Origin: Galbula dea
Taxonomy: Eukaryota > Chordata > Aves > Piciformes > Galbulidae
NCBI GenBank assembly: GCA_013399015.1
Contig: VWZX01000865.1
Coordinates: 62,001-126,000 of the forward strand
Length of the DNA: 64,000 bases
Direction of reading: 5' to 3'
Shown one piece after another: positions 37,175-48,449 of the stretch. Within the stretch, counting starts at the first letter, position 1. The number at the start of each line of letters is the position of its first letter. The notes below the pieces were generated by a model that worked only from the letters and a program-made list of their open reading frames with translations, was not told where the DNA came from and did no database searches. Both the position numbers and the translations under genes were made by a program.

Positions 37175-37500
37175 TTGAAACCCCTTCACATTCATTAAAA
37201 TGTATTTGAAGAATGATAAATCTCCCCTGCATGTCAGCCAGCCATCTTTTCTGCTTTATTTTAAAACCTGCTTTTCAGAGAGCTGAGAGTAAACAAGCAT
37301 GCAAAGGCTTCTTTAACTGCACATTGCTTTGCTTTTTTTCCCCCTCTGTAATAAAAGAGTGTTTATGGCTTCATGCACAGGACTGGAAAGAAAAGGATGT
37401 GGGTAAGAAAGATTAAAGGTATAAAATCCACAGGCTATATTTAAAAGTAACTTAAGAAGCTTTATTCCATAAAGAATATGAAAATACATCCATTCCTTTT

Positions 37501-37516
37501 TGTTGTTGTTGTTGTT
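37501..37516 (+). repeat. (TGT)5 microsatellite
   Basis: Five TGT/GTT units follow a T run. Confidence 0.85.
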
Positions 37517-40220
37517 CCAACCAAACTATTGCAAATTCCTTTTATTTTGTTTTTTATCATTTATAGAACATTATTACTTGGTATCAGCTTTTAGCTGAAC
37601 CTAATGAAGTTTTGGCAAAACCTAAATACACTAATGGCATTTTCTGCATTACCTGAGCATGCATCATCAAAGGATTCAGAAACAGTTTCACATGTAAGGA
37701 GGAGACTGACCAATTTTATGCAGATACAGCACTGCAATCAACTGCCCCCAGTTTCTTGGTGGTAAGTGGAACAGCTAAGTGTCTCTACTGTTAGATTTGT
37801 GGTGCTGTCTGCTTCCACAAACACAGATTATTTGGAAAGAGAAGGAAAATCTTCAAGCACTGTAACTGTCACCATTCATTGCCCTCCCTGAGGCAGGAAC
37901 AATTGACATCAGCAGAGCCCAAAGGTTTTCTTTTCAACTTGCTTCCCATTAAAGCTAGCAAGTGTCATCTCTACATTGCCCTTAGTGAAGGGCTATCTCA
38001 TGTATGTATTCTCTTACTATACAGTGTAAAGAATGCCACACTCATTTAGTTGAAAGGAGACACAAACCGCAGCTAATATAGTTTGTAATTATGGGGAGTG
38101 ACTTTGCTCATTCCCTGTGCTCAGCCATGCCTCCTATTCAGGCCAGGGGGAACAATGTTGCTCTATACTCCTTTTGCTGTGTGCACCATGGAACTCATCA
38201 TCCCTTCTAATATTGCTGCCCAGCTCCAGATAGTCCTCCTCTCACCTTCTCTTTCATTCCCAGTTGTCTGTGACAGCCACAGAGAATATCCCATGCCGAG
38301 ACACCCTAAATCCACTCCTGATGCCATCTGACCTTCTAACTGCCATTTTCATGCAAAGCAAACATATTCTAACTGATCTGGAATTGTGCATTTTCCTGCC
38401 TTCCCTAGAGACAAAAAAAACCCCTTTGGATGTAAACATCTAGCCCTTTTAGAAAGTCATCTTGCATCTGCTTTGAAAACAGGTAGCTTCCTCATGGTTT
38501 TTTTCCACTATATTTTAGGCCACCAAAAATCACCATTGGCATATTGCAACACACAGCAACTTTTTGGAGGAGGATATTCAGAGAGGCACAGCATTATCTG
38601 AGGACATTACCTAATTTCAATTCCTTCTTTCATAGGTTTTCTGCATGACCTGAAGACATTCTCTCAGGATAAAATTTCCAAGAGGGATTTGGTCATTAAG
38701 CCTAGATCTAGAAAAGGGCTTATGTGATTAAAATGGAACTTAGGGAGGTTTTAAGTACCTGTGACCGAGTCTGCAATCCTGCCAATTCCTGCTCAACTAC
38801 AGCTTAACCTCACAGGCACCTCAGGAACATATGGGCCTGAATTTTTATTTGATTTTTCTTCTTAAAAATGCTTTAGAGACATAGAGCACTGCAAAAGACA
38901 TGAAGACACTCATCCTGAAGCACACAAATGCCCTTTAGCAGCAAAAATGGAAAATAAATGCCTCATGATTTGACAGTAGGAACTGGGTGCCTGTTTTCTT
39001 CTCATTCTGGGCTTGGAAGTGACAATATGTGTGACTTTCAGTTAACAAGGTTGTGGTATTTAGATATTCCCAAGCCTAATTCCCAATTATTTGAGTAGAA
39101 GCTGACAGCCCACACAGCTCTGGGGTTTATTCTTTTACCTGCTTTTGAAAGATGTGACTTCCATATTTTTGGCAGTGTTACTTGCAGTGTCTCTGAACCT
39201 CAGTTATCCACCAGAGAAAGGGGCCTGAAGGTGCTTCCCTGCTAACCAGGATGTTAGCTTAGGTAAGAACATTTAAAGGCCCTAATGGTTATCTATGTCA
39301 AATTAGTTCTGGTTGAATTCCACCCAGTGAAAATCCATGTTAGATGAAAAATCATTTTCAGCACAGAACAGGCCCAGGAAGTGTTAGGAATTAAAATTAC
39401 TCAATGATAAGTGCTGGAACTGCCACAAAATAGACACCTGAATATTCTGAGCCTTCTCTGAAATTCTAAAGTAGTTTGAACATAAGTATTGCCTTTTTTC
39501 TTCAGCTATTAAATCAAGTTTGTCAGAAAAGTAGAGCAAATAAATGCCACACATCATTCTTTTGACTGGCTCCTCAAAAGCCTGTTGACATCTGACTGAG
39601 TAGTGTGTTTGTTCTGTTCATGTGACAGTTATTTGCACCAACATAGGGGCTGGTCAGAAGAAATGCTGCACACTGTTTGTAGTTTTAGGGAATTATTCTA
39701 TCTGGCTAAATGTCTTTACTGTTGATCTGCAGAATCTGCACAAAGAATAAGAATCTAAATGTTGCAAATCCTCCTGGTGTAAAGAGCTGCTGAGCTCTGG
39801 CACAAACAAGATCTTCAGACTGGAATATTTCTTTTCAATCTGGCATACTTAAAGCTGGCTTTGGTTTGGCTTGGTTTCTGGGCAGTTGTTTTACTAGACA
39901 AGAAACTATTTTCATTGGTTTATGCATTATTTCCTCCCTTTATACCTGCCTTGTCCAAAACACTTTGAAGTAACTCCTAACAAGAGATCTTTGGGAACCC
40001 TTTCTCTTTGGAAACTGTTTCACAGTCCCATAGACATTTCTACTTGCAACTTACTCCTCTCAAAAACATAATGTGCTGCAAGAATCACATTAAATCCTTT
40101 GAACCATTCCCTTCCAAGGTTTTTCAAGGCAACAGGCAGTGCCTAACTCAGCTCTCTACTCTCCTCCTTTGGCCTCCTCTGCAGTCATTCACACCTGCTA
40201 GCCAGCTTCTTTTTCATTTG

Positions 40221-40344
40221 CTCCCCAGGTGACCATCAGTATCAGAAAATAGCAAGAGATGATCCTAGAGCTCAGCTTCAGGCCAGATAAGTGAGGAAAC
40301 TGGTAAACTTCACTGTTGCTGGAGCTACCACCCAGAGAAGCAGA
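40221..40344 (+). repeat. 124-bp direct repeat, copy 1, exon-like core with disrupted donor
   Basis: This segment matches 41540-41663 with four differences by eye in 124 bp. It begins CTCCCCAG, which together with the upstream 'CTTCTTTTTCATTTG' makes a good splice acceptor. The next 58 bases (40229-40286) are open in the frame reading DHQYQKIARDDPRAQLQA. In this copy the donor reads ATAAGT rather than GTAAGT, so a canonical splice could use only a GTGAGG four bases downstream (40291). Its nature (duplicated exon, pseudoexon or unrecognised repeat) is unresolved. The peptide is not one I recognise. Confidence 0.7.
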
Positions 40345-41539
40345 GGTCTTCCTAACTGTGTTGACCTATGCCTGGAGGACTCCTCCACCTGAGACTTCTT
40401 GCTATCCTCACTCCAACTTCTTTCCATGCTTGCTGCAGAATTCCTGCTCCATAAAGGAGCAGCATCCTGAAGATGTGCAAGATTTTCCAGATAATCCAAG
40501 TAATTCAAAGTACATCACTGAATTGCTAAGCCTTGTTTTATCTTAAATATTCTACATTTTGCCAGCTTTGGCAGCTCCTGCCTGCATGATCTCCTGGTTA
40601 GCAGCAGCTACTCTCAGCTAGCTGTCCTGGCTCTGGATCTGGAAGATTTTTTGTCTTGCTGTGAGTTGGTTGTGTGGTTTGCAGGGTTTTCCATATCTGA
40701 GCTCAGCTCTGTGGTTTGTTTAGTTCTTGGAGACCAGAGTTGGCCACTTGAATTCCTAGGTCTCGTGTGTCTGAAGTGAACCAGTTTGGGTTTACAAAAA
40801 TATTCTGTGGTGTGATAGGATCTTGAATAGTAATCAGTGCTCAGCAGCAAGGAAAGGCAGCAGCATCCACAGGACCTGGGTGATCAGTGGAGCCTCAAGT
40901 AACTGGCATGCTAAGGGTGACAAGATTTAACTCATTCTAGGAAAATGAATGGCATGGCCTCATCAGTTGTACTTTTTTCAAGCAAGCTGTGATGTCAATA
41001 TTGACAACTGCCCCTTAGAATATTAGCATTATGGAAATATTAACAATAGCTGTGTCCCTCAGGGAAGGAAACAATCTGCCACAGGGAAACATAATGGTAA
41101 AATAGTTACAGTATAATAAAACCAACAGATACTTCAAGCTGAAAGGCTTATTTGTATCTTGCAACTGCTACAAAACCTCTTACAGTATAATTGCCAATGA
41201 CTTAATCAAGTGTTGGACTTTCAAGCCCTCTCCATGACAGCAAATTAAGACCTTTGGAAATAGCAAGTTCTTTGAGAACAGGCATGTGCATTAGCTCCTT
41301 CAAATCTCTGGGCTTAGGGCATCTCAGTAGTGTGAACAGTCATCAGGACTAGATCTCTCAGGCACTGGAGATGAAGAAGGTGGTCTCATCTTCTAAGGGT
41401 AGAAGGTATTTACATCTACATATTATATGGTGTATATATATTTACATAACATATTTACAAGGTATGACATTTATAATGTTTTTGACTCATTAGCTGTAGC
41501 ATCATTTTTCCTTTCTTTCTTGAAGCTATTTATCACCAT
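40345..41539. other. Spacer between the two direct repeats
   Basis: AT-rich unique sequence including a short TATATATATTT-type run near 41430. No gene or mobile element is recognised. Confidence 0.5.
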
Positions 41540-41663
41540 CTCCCCAGGTGACCATCAGTATCAGAAAATAGCAAGAGATGATCCTAGAGCTCAGATTCAG
41601 GCCAGGTAAGTGAGGAAACTGGTAAACTTCACTGTTGCTGGAGCTACAACCAAGAGAAGCAGA
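41540..41663 (+). repeat. 124-bp direct repeat, copy 2, exon-like core with intact splice signals
   Basis: This is the partner of 40221-40344, 1319 bp downstream in the same orientation. A pyrimidine-rich tract ('TTTTTCCTTTCTTTCTTG') and CTCCCCAG precede a 58-base open core (41548-41605, reading DHQYQKIARDDPRAQIQA), which is followed by a consensus GTAAGT donor. Identity runs about 58 bp past the core and stops abruptly at 41663. If it is a real exon, its length (58, not a multiple of 3) means including both copies would change the frame. Chance resemblance to an exon cannot be excluded. Confidence 0.7.
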
Positions 41664-44600
41664 TTTTTTGAAGGGCTTGGGATGATTTAGTTCTGAAATG
41701 ACTTGATTTTCCATACCTTGCAGCAGGAAGTCATCCATAAACCCAAGCAGGTGGATTTAGTTTGGTGTTGTTTTCTACAAGCTGACACTGATAAAAAAGA
41801 GCTTCTGCTAATTCCTGTTTCCAGTTCTCTATGGGAAAGGAGATGTTGGTTTATTCAGGAGCTCTACTTCCTTTACAATAAGAGTCCTCTGTTACACATA
41901 AATTAGTCTGCATAAATATGAATAACACTTGAGAAAGTTACTCCAACAAGGCTGATGTGCTGGTGTCTGAGAGTCACACAGCAAAGATGCAGAGTGCTGC
42001 TTTTTCAGAGAGAAAACAAAAGGACAAGCTAACTTAATACTTCTCTTCTTTGTTGATATTGGACACTTAGTCTGGAGAAAGTGATCCAGAGGAAGATAAA
42101 TAAAAAGACTTTGATTTTTTCAAAATAGTGACTTTGAATTGGCTGGAAAAGAAAAATAAAGCAAGCCAGTAGCATGTTACCACAGGCCAGGAGACAGTGG
42201 TAAGGTTTTATTTTTATAGCACATTCTGGAAAACATCAGGGAAGGAAAAAAAAATATCATAGAATCACATAATTATAATCCTCTATATTAGGAATTAAAA
42301 TACATTTTTCTATCACTTCTCATGTCATCTTTTAGAAGCTTTTGTGTGTTTTAGATAATAACAATGCTGACAATTAAAAAAGCCTGTATTTTGATGAAGG
42401 GAAAACACCAAAGTAAATCTGTCTCAGTTTCTGAGCTTATACCTTCAAAAGTGATCTCTGAAGTTTCTGTTGACTGGAGTGGGCCTCTGGACACATGGGA
42501 AGCTCTCCCCATGTGTCTGATTGCAGGGCTGGGACTTCATGTGGTCTTTGAATGTTCACCACTTTACACAGAAAAGGCTCTGGTCTCCTGATTACCACTC
42601 TGTAAGCAATGCAATTCTAGACAAGGGGGAAGTGAAAGAACTGCAGCATTTTCAGCCTGGTGGCCAAAATAGTAAGCCCAGTAAGATGTCAGCTATATAA
42701 TAGACTTTTTGTTTGTTTGTTTGTTTGTTTACAGTGAAAGTGGCTTCTGGGCTTTTGTGGAAACCTTCATTCTTTCTTCTGAAGTTTATAAAAAGCTCTG
42801 TCACTCCCACATAGAGATCTGCTCCTGCCTGACCTCCAAAGCCCTCAGAGAACTGTATATGTGAGTTCTTCCAGCCATGCTGGAGATCATTTTGTCCTTG
42901 ACTTCAAGACCTCACATGTGAAAGACTAGATGGGTTGTGCTGGGAAACCATTCTGACCTTTCATGATGCTGAGCACCTTTGAAAAGTGAGTGTACCCTGG
43001 AAATAGAGCAAAGCAAAAGCTAGGGCTTCTTGAGGCCAAGGAGGCAAGGAGCCAAACCACAGGGCTGCAAGCATCTCATGTGATGTGATGACAGAAAGGC
43101 CTATGGGTGCCAAAATTAGGCATATCACAACAGTTCCTCATTACTGAGCACAGCTGATAATTACTTATTGATAATTCCATGGAATTAAATCCCTTTTCTA
43201 TCAGTATAAAGGGCATTTTCATTGAGTGTGATGTATTACCAGGCAGAAAGATCTCTGCTTGTTCTGAACAAGCCAACTGAGGTGTCAGAAACAATAAAAT
43301 CATATTTTCCAGTGCTGATGCTAGCAGTGCAATATCCCTGTCTCACCAGCATGGCTCAAACTCAACCTGCATGGAAAAAAACCTGTGACCAAAGGCCCAA
43401 AGACTCCACAGAAGTTACTTCAGGGTGGTTTTCAAAGGGAAAGGAAATGACAAGCAGATCTTTAATGGCCAGATTTATCATTTATAAATTAAACTTATCA
43501 TTTTTCCTACTATATAAAAAATAAATCCAATTTAAAATAATCCTATTGCTTGGTTATATCAGAATGAGGGTGCATGACATGATGATTCACCTAGCAGTGA
43601 AGGTCCAAACTCTGCTGGAGTCACTGCTGCTAATATAAAATGAATGAATGATAACACCAAGAAAAAAGAACAGCTGAATCTAGACTGAAGCATTTAAATG
43701 CTAAAAACTCATGGCCTCTAGGAAAAAGTGCAACCAAAGAAATCAGAAAGTTAAAAGCTCTTTTGAAGTAATGCAAACATTTGTAATCAACCCCAAACCT
43801 AAAGAAGTATGTCTCTGATGAGCAAAGCACCCAAAAGAGTGGGGGGAAATGATGAAGCAATATAAAAAGGGAATTTCTTATTTCAGGATGTAGGTACAGC
43901 AATAAAGTCTTTCCATCTCAAGTAATATAGCATTCTTATTTCTCCAAAATAGCCATTCTTTCAAATCATAATAAAAATTACCCACAGAACACAGTTTTAA
44001 GTGGAAAGAAAAAAGCCCAGAAAGAAGAAAAAAATCACTGGAGAGAAGTTATCTTCTCTTGGCTTCAGCAGCATTTGCTAACATTCAGACACAAATTGTG
44101 GGCTCAACACAGTTTTATTCTAGTAAATGTAACAAGATAGGATCCTTAGTATTCATAACAAAAACTAATAATCCTTTTGGACTTTTATTGAGCACCTTAA
44201 TGCAGTGGCATTTTGTAGTGGTGTGTTCTGAAAGGTAATTATGTGCAGTGGAAAGGGGTATTTCTTTTTGTAGTTTTAGATGTCTTGCCTTTCAATTTCT
44301 CTGAATGTCAGTCTGCTCTTGCCTTTTTGATAGAGCACAGACTAGCAAGCTCATTTTTGTGTTCTGGAACAATCCTTTTCTTACAATAGAACTACTATCA
44401 ACAGGTTTTTTCAGTGGCTCCTCAGGCTTTTCTCCATCCTCTAACACCCTGACTTTTGCTTGCTCTTGTTTGATCAGTGTTTTGAGGTTATCATGGTGGC
44501 AATAGAATATGATATCCACTGTCAGATAGCCATAGATGCAACTGTGTTCCCAAGACCATAATTGCTTACTGCTATAATTCCAGGTACACTATAAAGACTG

Positions 44601-45652
44601 TTAGCTGCCTTCATTATTGATATCCAAACATGTTGTTTGCTCCTGCCTTCTGGTTTCTCCTTGCTGGACTTTGATGTTTACAGGAGGATACTGAAAGAAG
44701 TTTAAGGACTGAATGTGAGGTAGGATGGGCTAAAAGGAGCAGGTACCCCTTCCAAACAATTTTCTTCTTTTCTTTCAGCCCCACAGTGTCTTATACACCA
44801 GCCTGTATGGAGAGAGAAGCAGCAGAGAAACCAGCATTCAAAATACATTCTTCCTACTCACTATCACCCCTTTATCCCTGTAGACTTTAGGGAGTCAAGG
44901 TCATAAACTTCTAAAGGGATTTCCATTCCCTCCACAAGCATGCTCTCTTCCCCCCTTGCTCTTCTACCTCAAAAGGGAATCCCTAAGGATGCCAAGTTTC
45001 AGCTAGCCATAGCTGGAAACAGGCAAAAGAAATGCAGACATAAACAAAAGAAACTTGAGGTGTAATATTATGAATATTCTCCTAATAGCAGAATTTCTTA
45101 CCAGTTTCCAAAGAAAATGTTGACATCTGCATCATCTGAATCCATCCCAGCTGGACTAGACAAACCATTAAGACAATGAATAGGATGATATTCTTGGGAT
45201 AAAAATGGTTTAAATCCTTTTTTTTTTTTTGTCTCTACTCTCGAGGATTTACAACAGACAGTTTTTAGACAAGCAGACATGATCCTATATATGAATGTGG
45301 ATTTGTCTAAACAAAGCTCCCAGCAAATCATCAGAGAGGTGCTGGAGTTCATGGGTATTCAGCTGAGGAGCCACACTTCTGAAAATTGCTTCCTGAATTA
45401 GTTATGACTCTGGTGTGACATGAGTGAAGAAGCAGCAGATAGCTCTGGAACTGCATGCTCCCAGCCAGTGATAGACTACTATAAATGCCAGAATATAAAG
45501 TGTGGGAACATAGCAGCTTTACCTAAAGCTGTAGACTGTATACAGAGCTTGGATCACTGGCTTATTTTTCTTTCTAGTATCTTCCACTGCAGCAGATAAC
45601 CCTGTTGACTTCAGAAGGATTTTAACTTACAGAAATCAAGGCCATTCAATCT
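41664..45652. other. Unique DNA, no gene seen
   Basis: About 4 kb. A short ATCATAGAATCACAT at 42257-42271 may be the relic of a reverse CR1 tail, but too little remains to be sure. A (GTTT)5 microsatellite lies at 42711-42730 and a T run at about 45219-45230. No coding evidence is seen. Confidence 0.5.
42711..42730 (+). repeat. (GTTT)5 microsatellite
   Basis: Five uninterrupted GTTT units follow TTTTT. Confidence 0.88.
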
Positions 45653-45930
45653 CTTTTCAGTGGAGCCCAGGGACAGGACAAGAGGGAACAGGCACAAACT
45701 GCAACATAGGAAGTTCCATCTGAACACAAGGAGGAACTTCTTTACTTTGAGAGTGGTGGAGCACTGGAACAGTCTGAGGTGGTGGAGTCTCCCTCTCTGG
45801 AGTCATTCCAAACCCACCTGGACACCACCCTGAGCATCCTACTCTAGGTGAACCTGCTCTAACAGGGGGGTTGGACTAGATGATCTCCAGAGGTCCCTCC
45901 CAACCCCTAATATTCTGTGATATTCTGAGC
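45653..45930 (+). mobile_element. CR1 LINE fragment, 3' end
   Basis: A forward CR1 copy from 'CAGTGGAGCCCAGGGACAGG' through 'GGAAGTTCCATCTGAACACA', 'GAGCACTGGAACAGTCTGAG', then 3' UTR 'GGTTGGACTAGATGATCTCC' and tail ATATTCTGTGATATTCTG. The GGACTAGATGATCT 3' UTR resembles that of the copy ending at 55313. It is truncated and not coding. Confidence 0.93.
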
Positions 45931-47759
45931 TCTGGAGAATGGGATTAGCTTCCTTAAGTGATGCTGTGGGTATCCTTAACTGCAATCTGAATTTGAAGGC
46001 ATTGCTCACGCTGTCACACACCCCTTGGCAGAAATTGCCTGCCTGGGACCTTAAGAAAAACACATATCACAAAACTGTCTCAATGAGTAAACATGTTTGT
46101 GACTTGAATCTACTTTTGCTTTCTAAAGGCTACTTTGAGAGAGTCACAAAACCTCAGACTCCTCAGGTTCATTCATTGCAATTGTTGTTCATAGTTGTGG
46201 TTGTTTTCCTTTGGATACTTCCTCTCCTTTTTCCTGCTCTGTGGCCTGTTTTGCACAGCTCACTTGCTCAGGCCATGGAAATAGCTCCCTTTGGAAAACA
46301 ACACTGCAGATCTACAGCTTAAAAATGTCACAGTGGTGCAGAAAGGGCTGCAGAAAAGCAGTCAGAAGAAAAATATAGAGGAATGTCTTTCAGCTTAAGG
46401 AGTGGTCCTGTACAAAATGAGATACACTGAAGATAAGCTGAATTTCTCAGAACTACCAATACATCTCTGTCATGGAAGAACACTGTTTTTGCTTTGCATT
46501 CATGAGAACTAGGATTTACAATAAGTAACAAAGACTTCATGTTAAAATCAGAGCACTCTTTTGTTTCTTGAGGAGTAGTGAACATGATACAAGTTATAAT
46601 TAATAACCAATCCAATCTTTCAGTTCAGCCTTTTTATTCTTGGCTAAATACATTCTTCAACAGCAGTAACCTTCAACCAGGTTTTTTTCAGTGCACCTAT
46701 TAAAAATCTTTTCCCTCAAGTTCCAGCTAATTCAGCATGATCACTGCAGCCTGAACTCAGAATGAAACCTGTCACCCATATGTGATTTCCACTCTGGACA
46801 ACCATGAGAATAACTGCAGCATGCTGAAACCTCAGCTCCCACTAAAAGTGAGTGGTGTAACCTATTCCTTGACTACTCAGCAAAAGGATTGTGCAAACCT
46901 AGAGGTGGGGTCTGTGATCTTCATCAACCCTAATGGCTAAATTCAGGAGTGGCAACACTCTCCCCCTTGAAACTAATGATGCTTTCAGGTACTGCTCACC
47001 ATGAGGCATGAACACTCTGAGAAAACCATTAAGAAACAGTCTAACTCTACAGAGCACTGCTAAACCAGGAGTGTTAAAATAGTACCTGGAATCTGATTTT
47101 AAATCTGGAATTAGGATTTTTACATCAAAAGTGGCATCCAAGGAAATATTTTTATTCTTCCCAGCAGTGTAGCATTGATATTTCTCTTGCATTTGCAAAC
47201 TTACATTTGCAATCTGTTTCCACCCTGTATCTACAACTGGTTCTAAACTGAAGAACAGTTACAGGAAGAAAATTGGATACCAGCTGAAACAAAAGGCAAC
47301 AAAGAAACCAGTCATTTGTACAAACCCCATTTCTAGTTGGAATGCTTTCTGCTGCTACACTGTTACTGCTACAACTGTGTCAACAAACACTGGGCTTCAG
47401 AAACTTTGCCTCTGTCTTGTTGAAGTAAATGTTTTTAATCTGTTCTAATTTTCTGTCATTTTCCAAGGCCCAATGTACCTCTGTTGGAGGCTTTCCAGTG
47501 CCTGATCAATGATTGTTTTAAGGGATGTCGAGACTGTCTATACAGCCCATTCTGGGCAGTCATTTACCTTTCTAAAAGGCTGACCATAAAAAGCATTTTA
47601 ATTCTGACCAAAAATATTGGTTTTTCTCTGAGCTATTTCTTGTAATCTCTCCTTTTCTTCAAAGCAAGTGGAATCTCTCATCTAGCATTTTGAGACAACA
47701 AGCAATCACTCTTATTGTTCTGCTGTTCTACTGTTTCTAATTGTATCTCCTTACATGCT
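45931..47759. other. Unique DNA, no gene seen
   Basis: No gene or mobile element is recognised. Frames of about 100-130 codons occur on both strands without domains. Confidence 0.5.
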
Positions 47760-48374
47760 ATGTCTGAAATAAGAAAAGACGGTGTCTCAAAAGAGGTGGG
47801 CAACAAGTTGTCCATGAGGCAGCAAAGTGCTGCTGTTGTGGCCAAGAAGGCCAATAGTATCCTGGGCTGCAATGGCAAGAGCATTGCCAGCAGGTTGAGG
47901 GAGGTGATCCTGCTCCTCTGCTCAGCCCTGGGGAGGCCCCATCTGGAGAACTGGGTTCAGTTCTGGGTTCCTCAGGACAAAAAAGACATGGAGCCACTTA
48001 AGCAAGTCCAACAGAGAGCTTCAAAGGTGCTGAGGGGCTGGAGCATCTCCCTTGTGAGGAAAAGGCTGGGGGAGCTGGGTTTGGTTAGCCTGGAGAAGAG
48101 GAGGCTGAGAGGGAACCTGGTCAGTGGAGAGAAGGATCTGAAGGGAGGGTGTCAAGAGGTTGGAGCCAGGTTCTGCTCCATGAGGCCAAGCAACAGGCCA
48201 CGAGGCAACAGGCACAAACTGGAACCCAGAAAGTTCCACCTAAAGGTGAGGATCAACTTCTTTTCTGTGAGGGTGACTGAGCTCTGGAACAGTTTGCCCA
48301 GAGAGGTTGTGGAATCTCCTTCCCTGGAGGGATTCCAAAACCATCTGGACACAATGCTGAGTGATGTGCTGTAG
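47760..48374 (+). pseudogene. CR1 ORF2 C-terminal fragment, frame open to the stop
   Basis: About 200 codons of the CR1 reverse-transcriptase protein (its region beyond the RT core) read without interruption to the natural stop TAG. Recognisable blocks in order are 'RQQSAAVVAKKANSILGC', 'LCSALGRPHLENWVQFW', 'LGELGLVSLEKRRLRGNL', 'KGGCQEVGARFCSM', 'RPRGNRHKLEPRKFHL', 'LWNSLPREVVESPSLEGF' and 'LDTMLSDVL'. The endonuclease and RT catalytic domains (including the FADD motif) are absent because the insertion is 5'-truncated, so the fragment cannot retrotranspose. The open frame continues upstream into unrelated flank to 47715, which is incidental. Confidence 0.9.
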
Positions 48375-48449
48375 GGGTCCCTGCTAGAGCAGGGAAGTTG
48401 GACTCCCTCTGGTAGTCCTTTCCAACCTTAACCATTCTGTGATTCTGTG
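47760..48449 (+). mobile_element. CR1 LINE, long 3' fragment, GTGATGTGCTGTAGGG-tail subfamily
   Basis: A forward CR1 copy of about 690 bp. It covers the last part of ORF2, the stop at 48372-48374, a short 3' UTR with 'CCCTGCTAGAGCAGGGAAGT', and the tail ATTCTGTGATTCTGTGG. It is truncated at the 5' end. The coding part is described separately. Divergence from related copies is moderate, and the preserved frame suggests it is among the younger CR1 insertions in the window. Confidence 0.95.

Larger units (their letters stand above)
35903..40220. other. Unique DNA, simple repeats only
   Basis: About 4.3 kb with no gene or mobile element recognised. It contains a (GA)7 run at 37161-37174 and a (TTG)5 run at 37501-37516. 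Short frames appear on both strands without domains. Confidence 0.5.

Noticed and set aside
42257..42271. Short ATCATAGAATCACAT resembling a reverse CR1 tail
   Set aside because: Only about 15 bp match and no CR1 3' UTR follows, which is too little to call an element.
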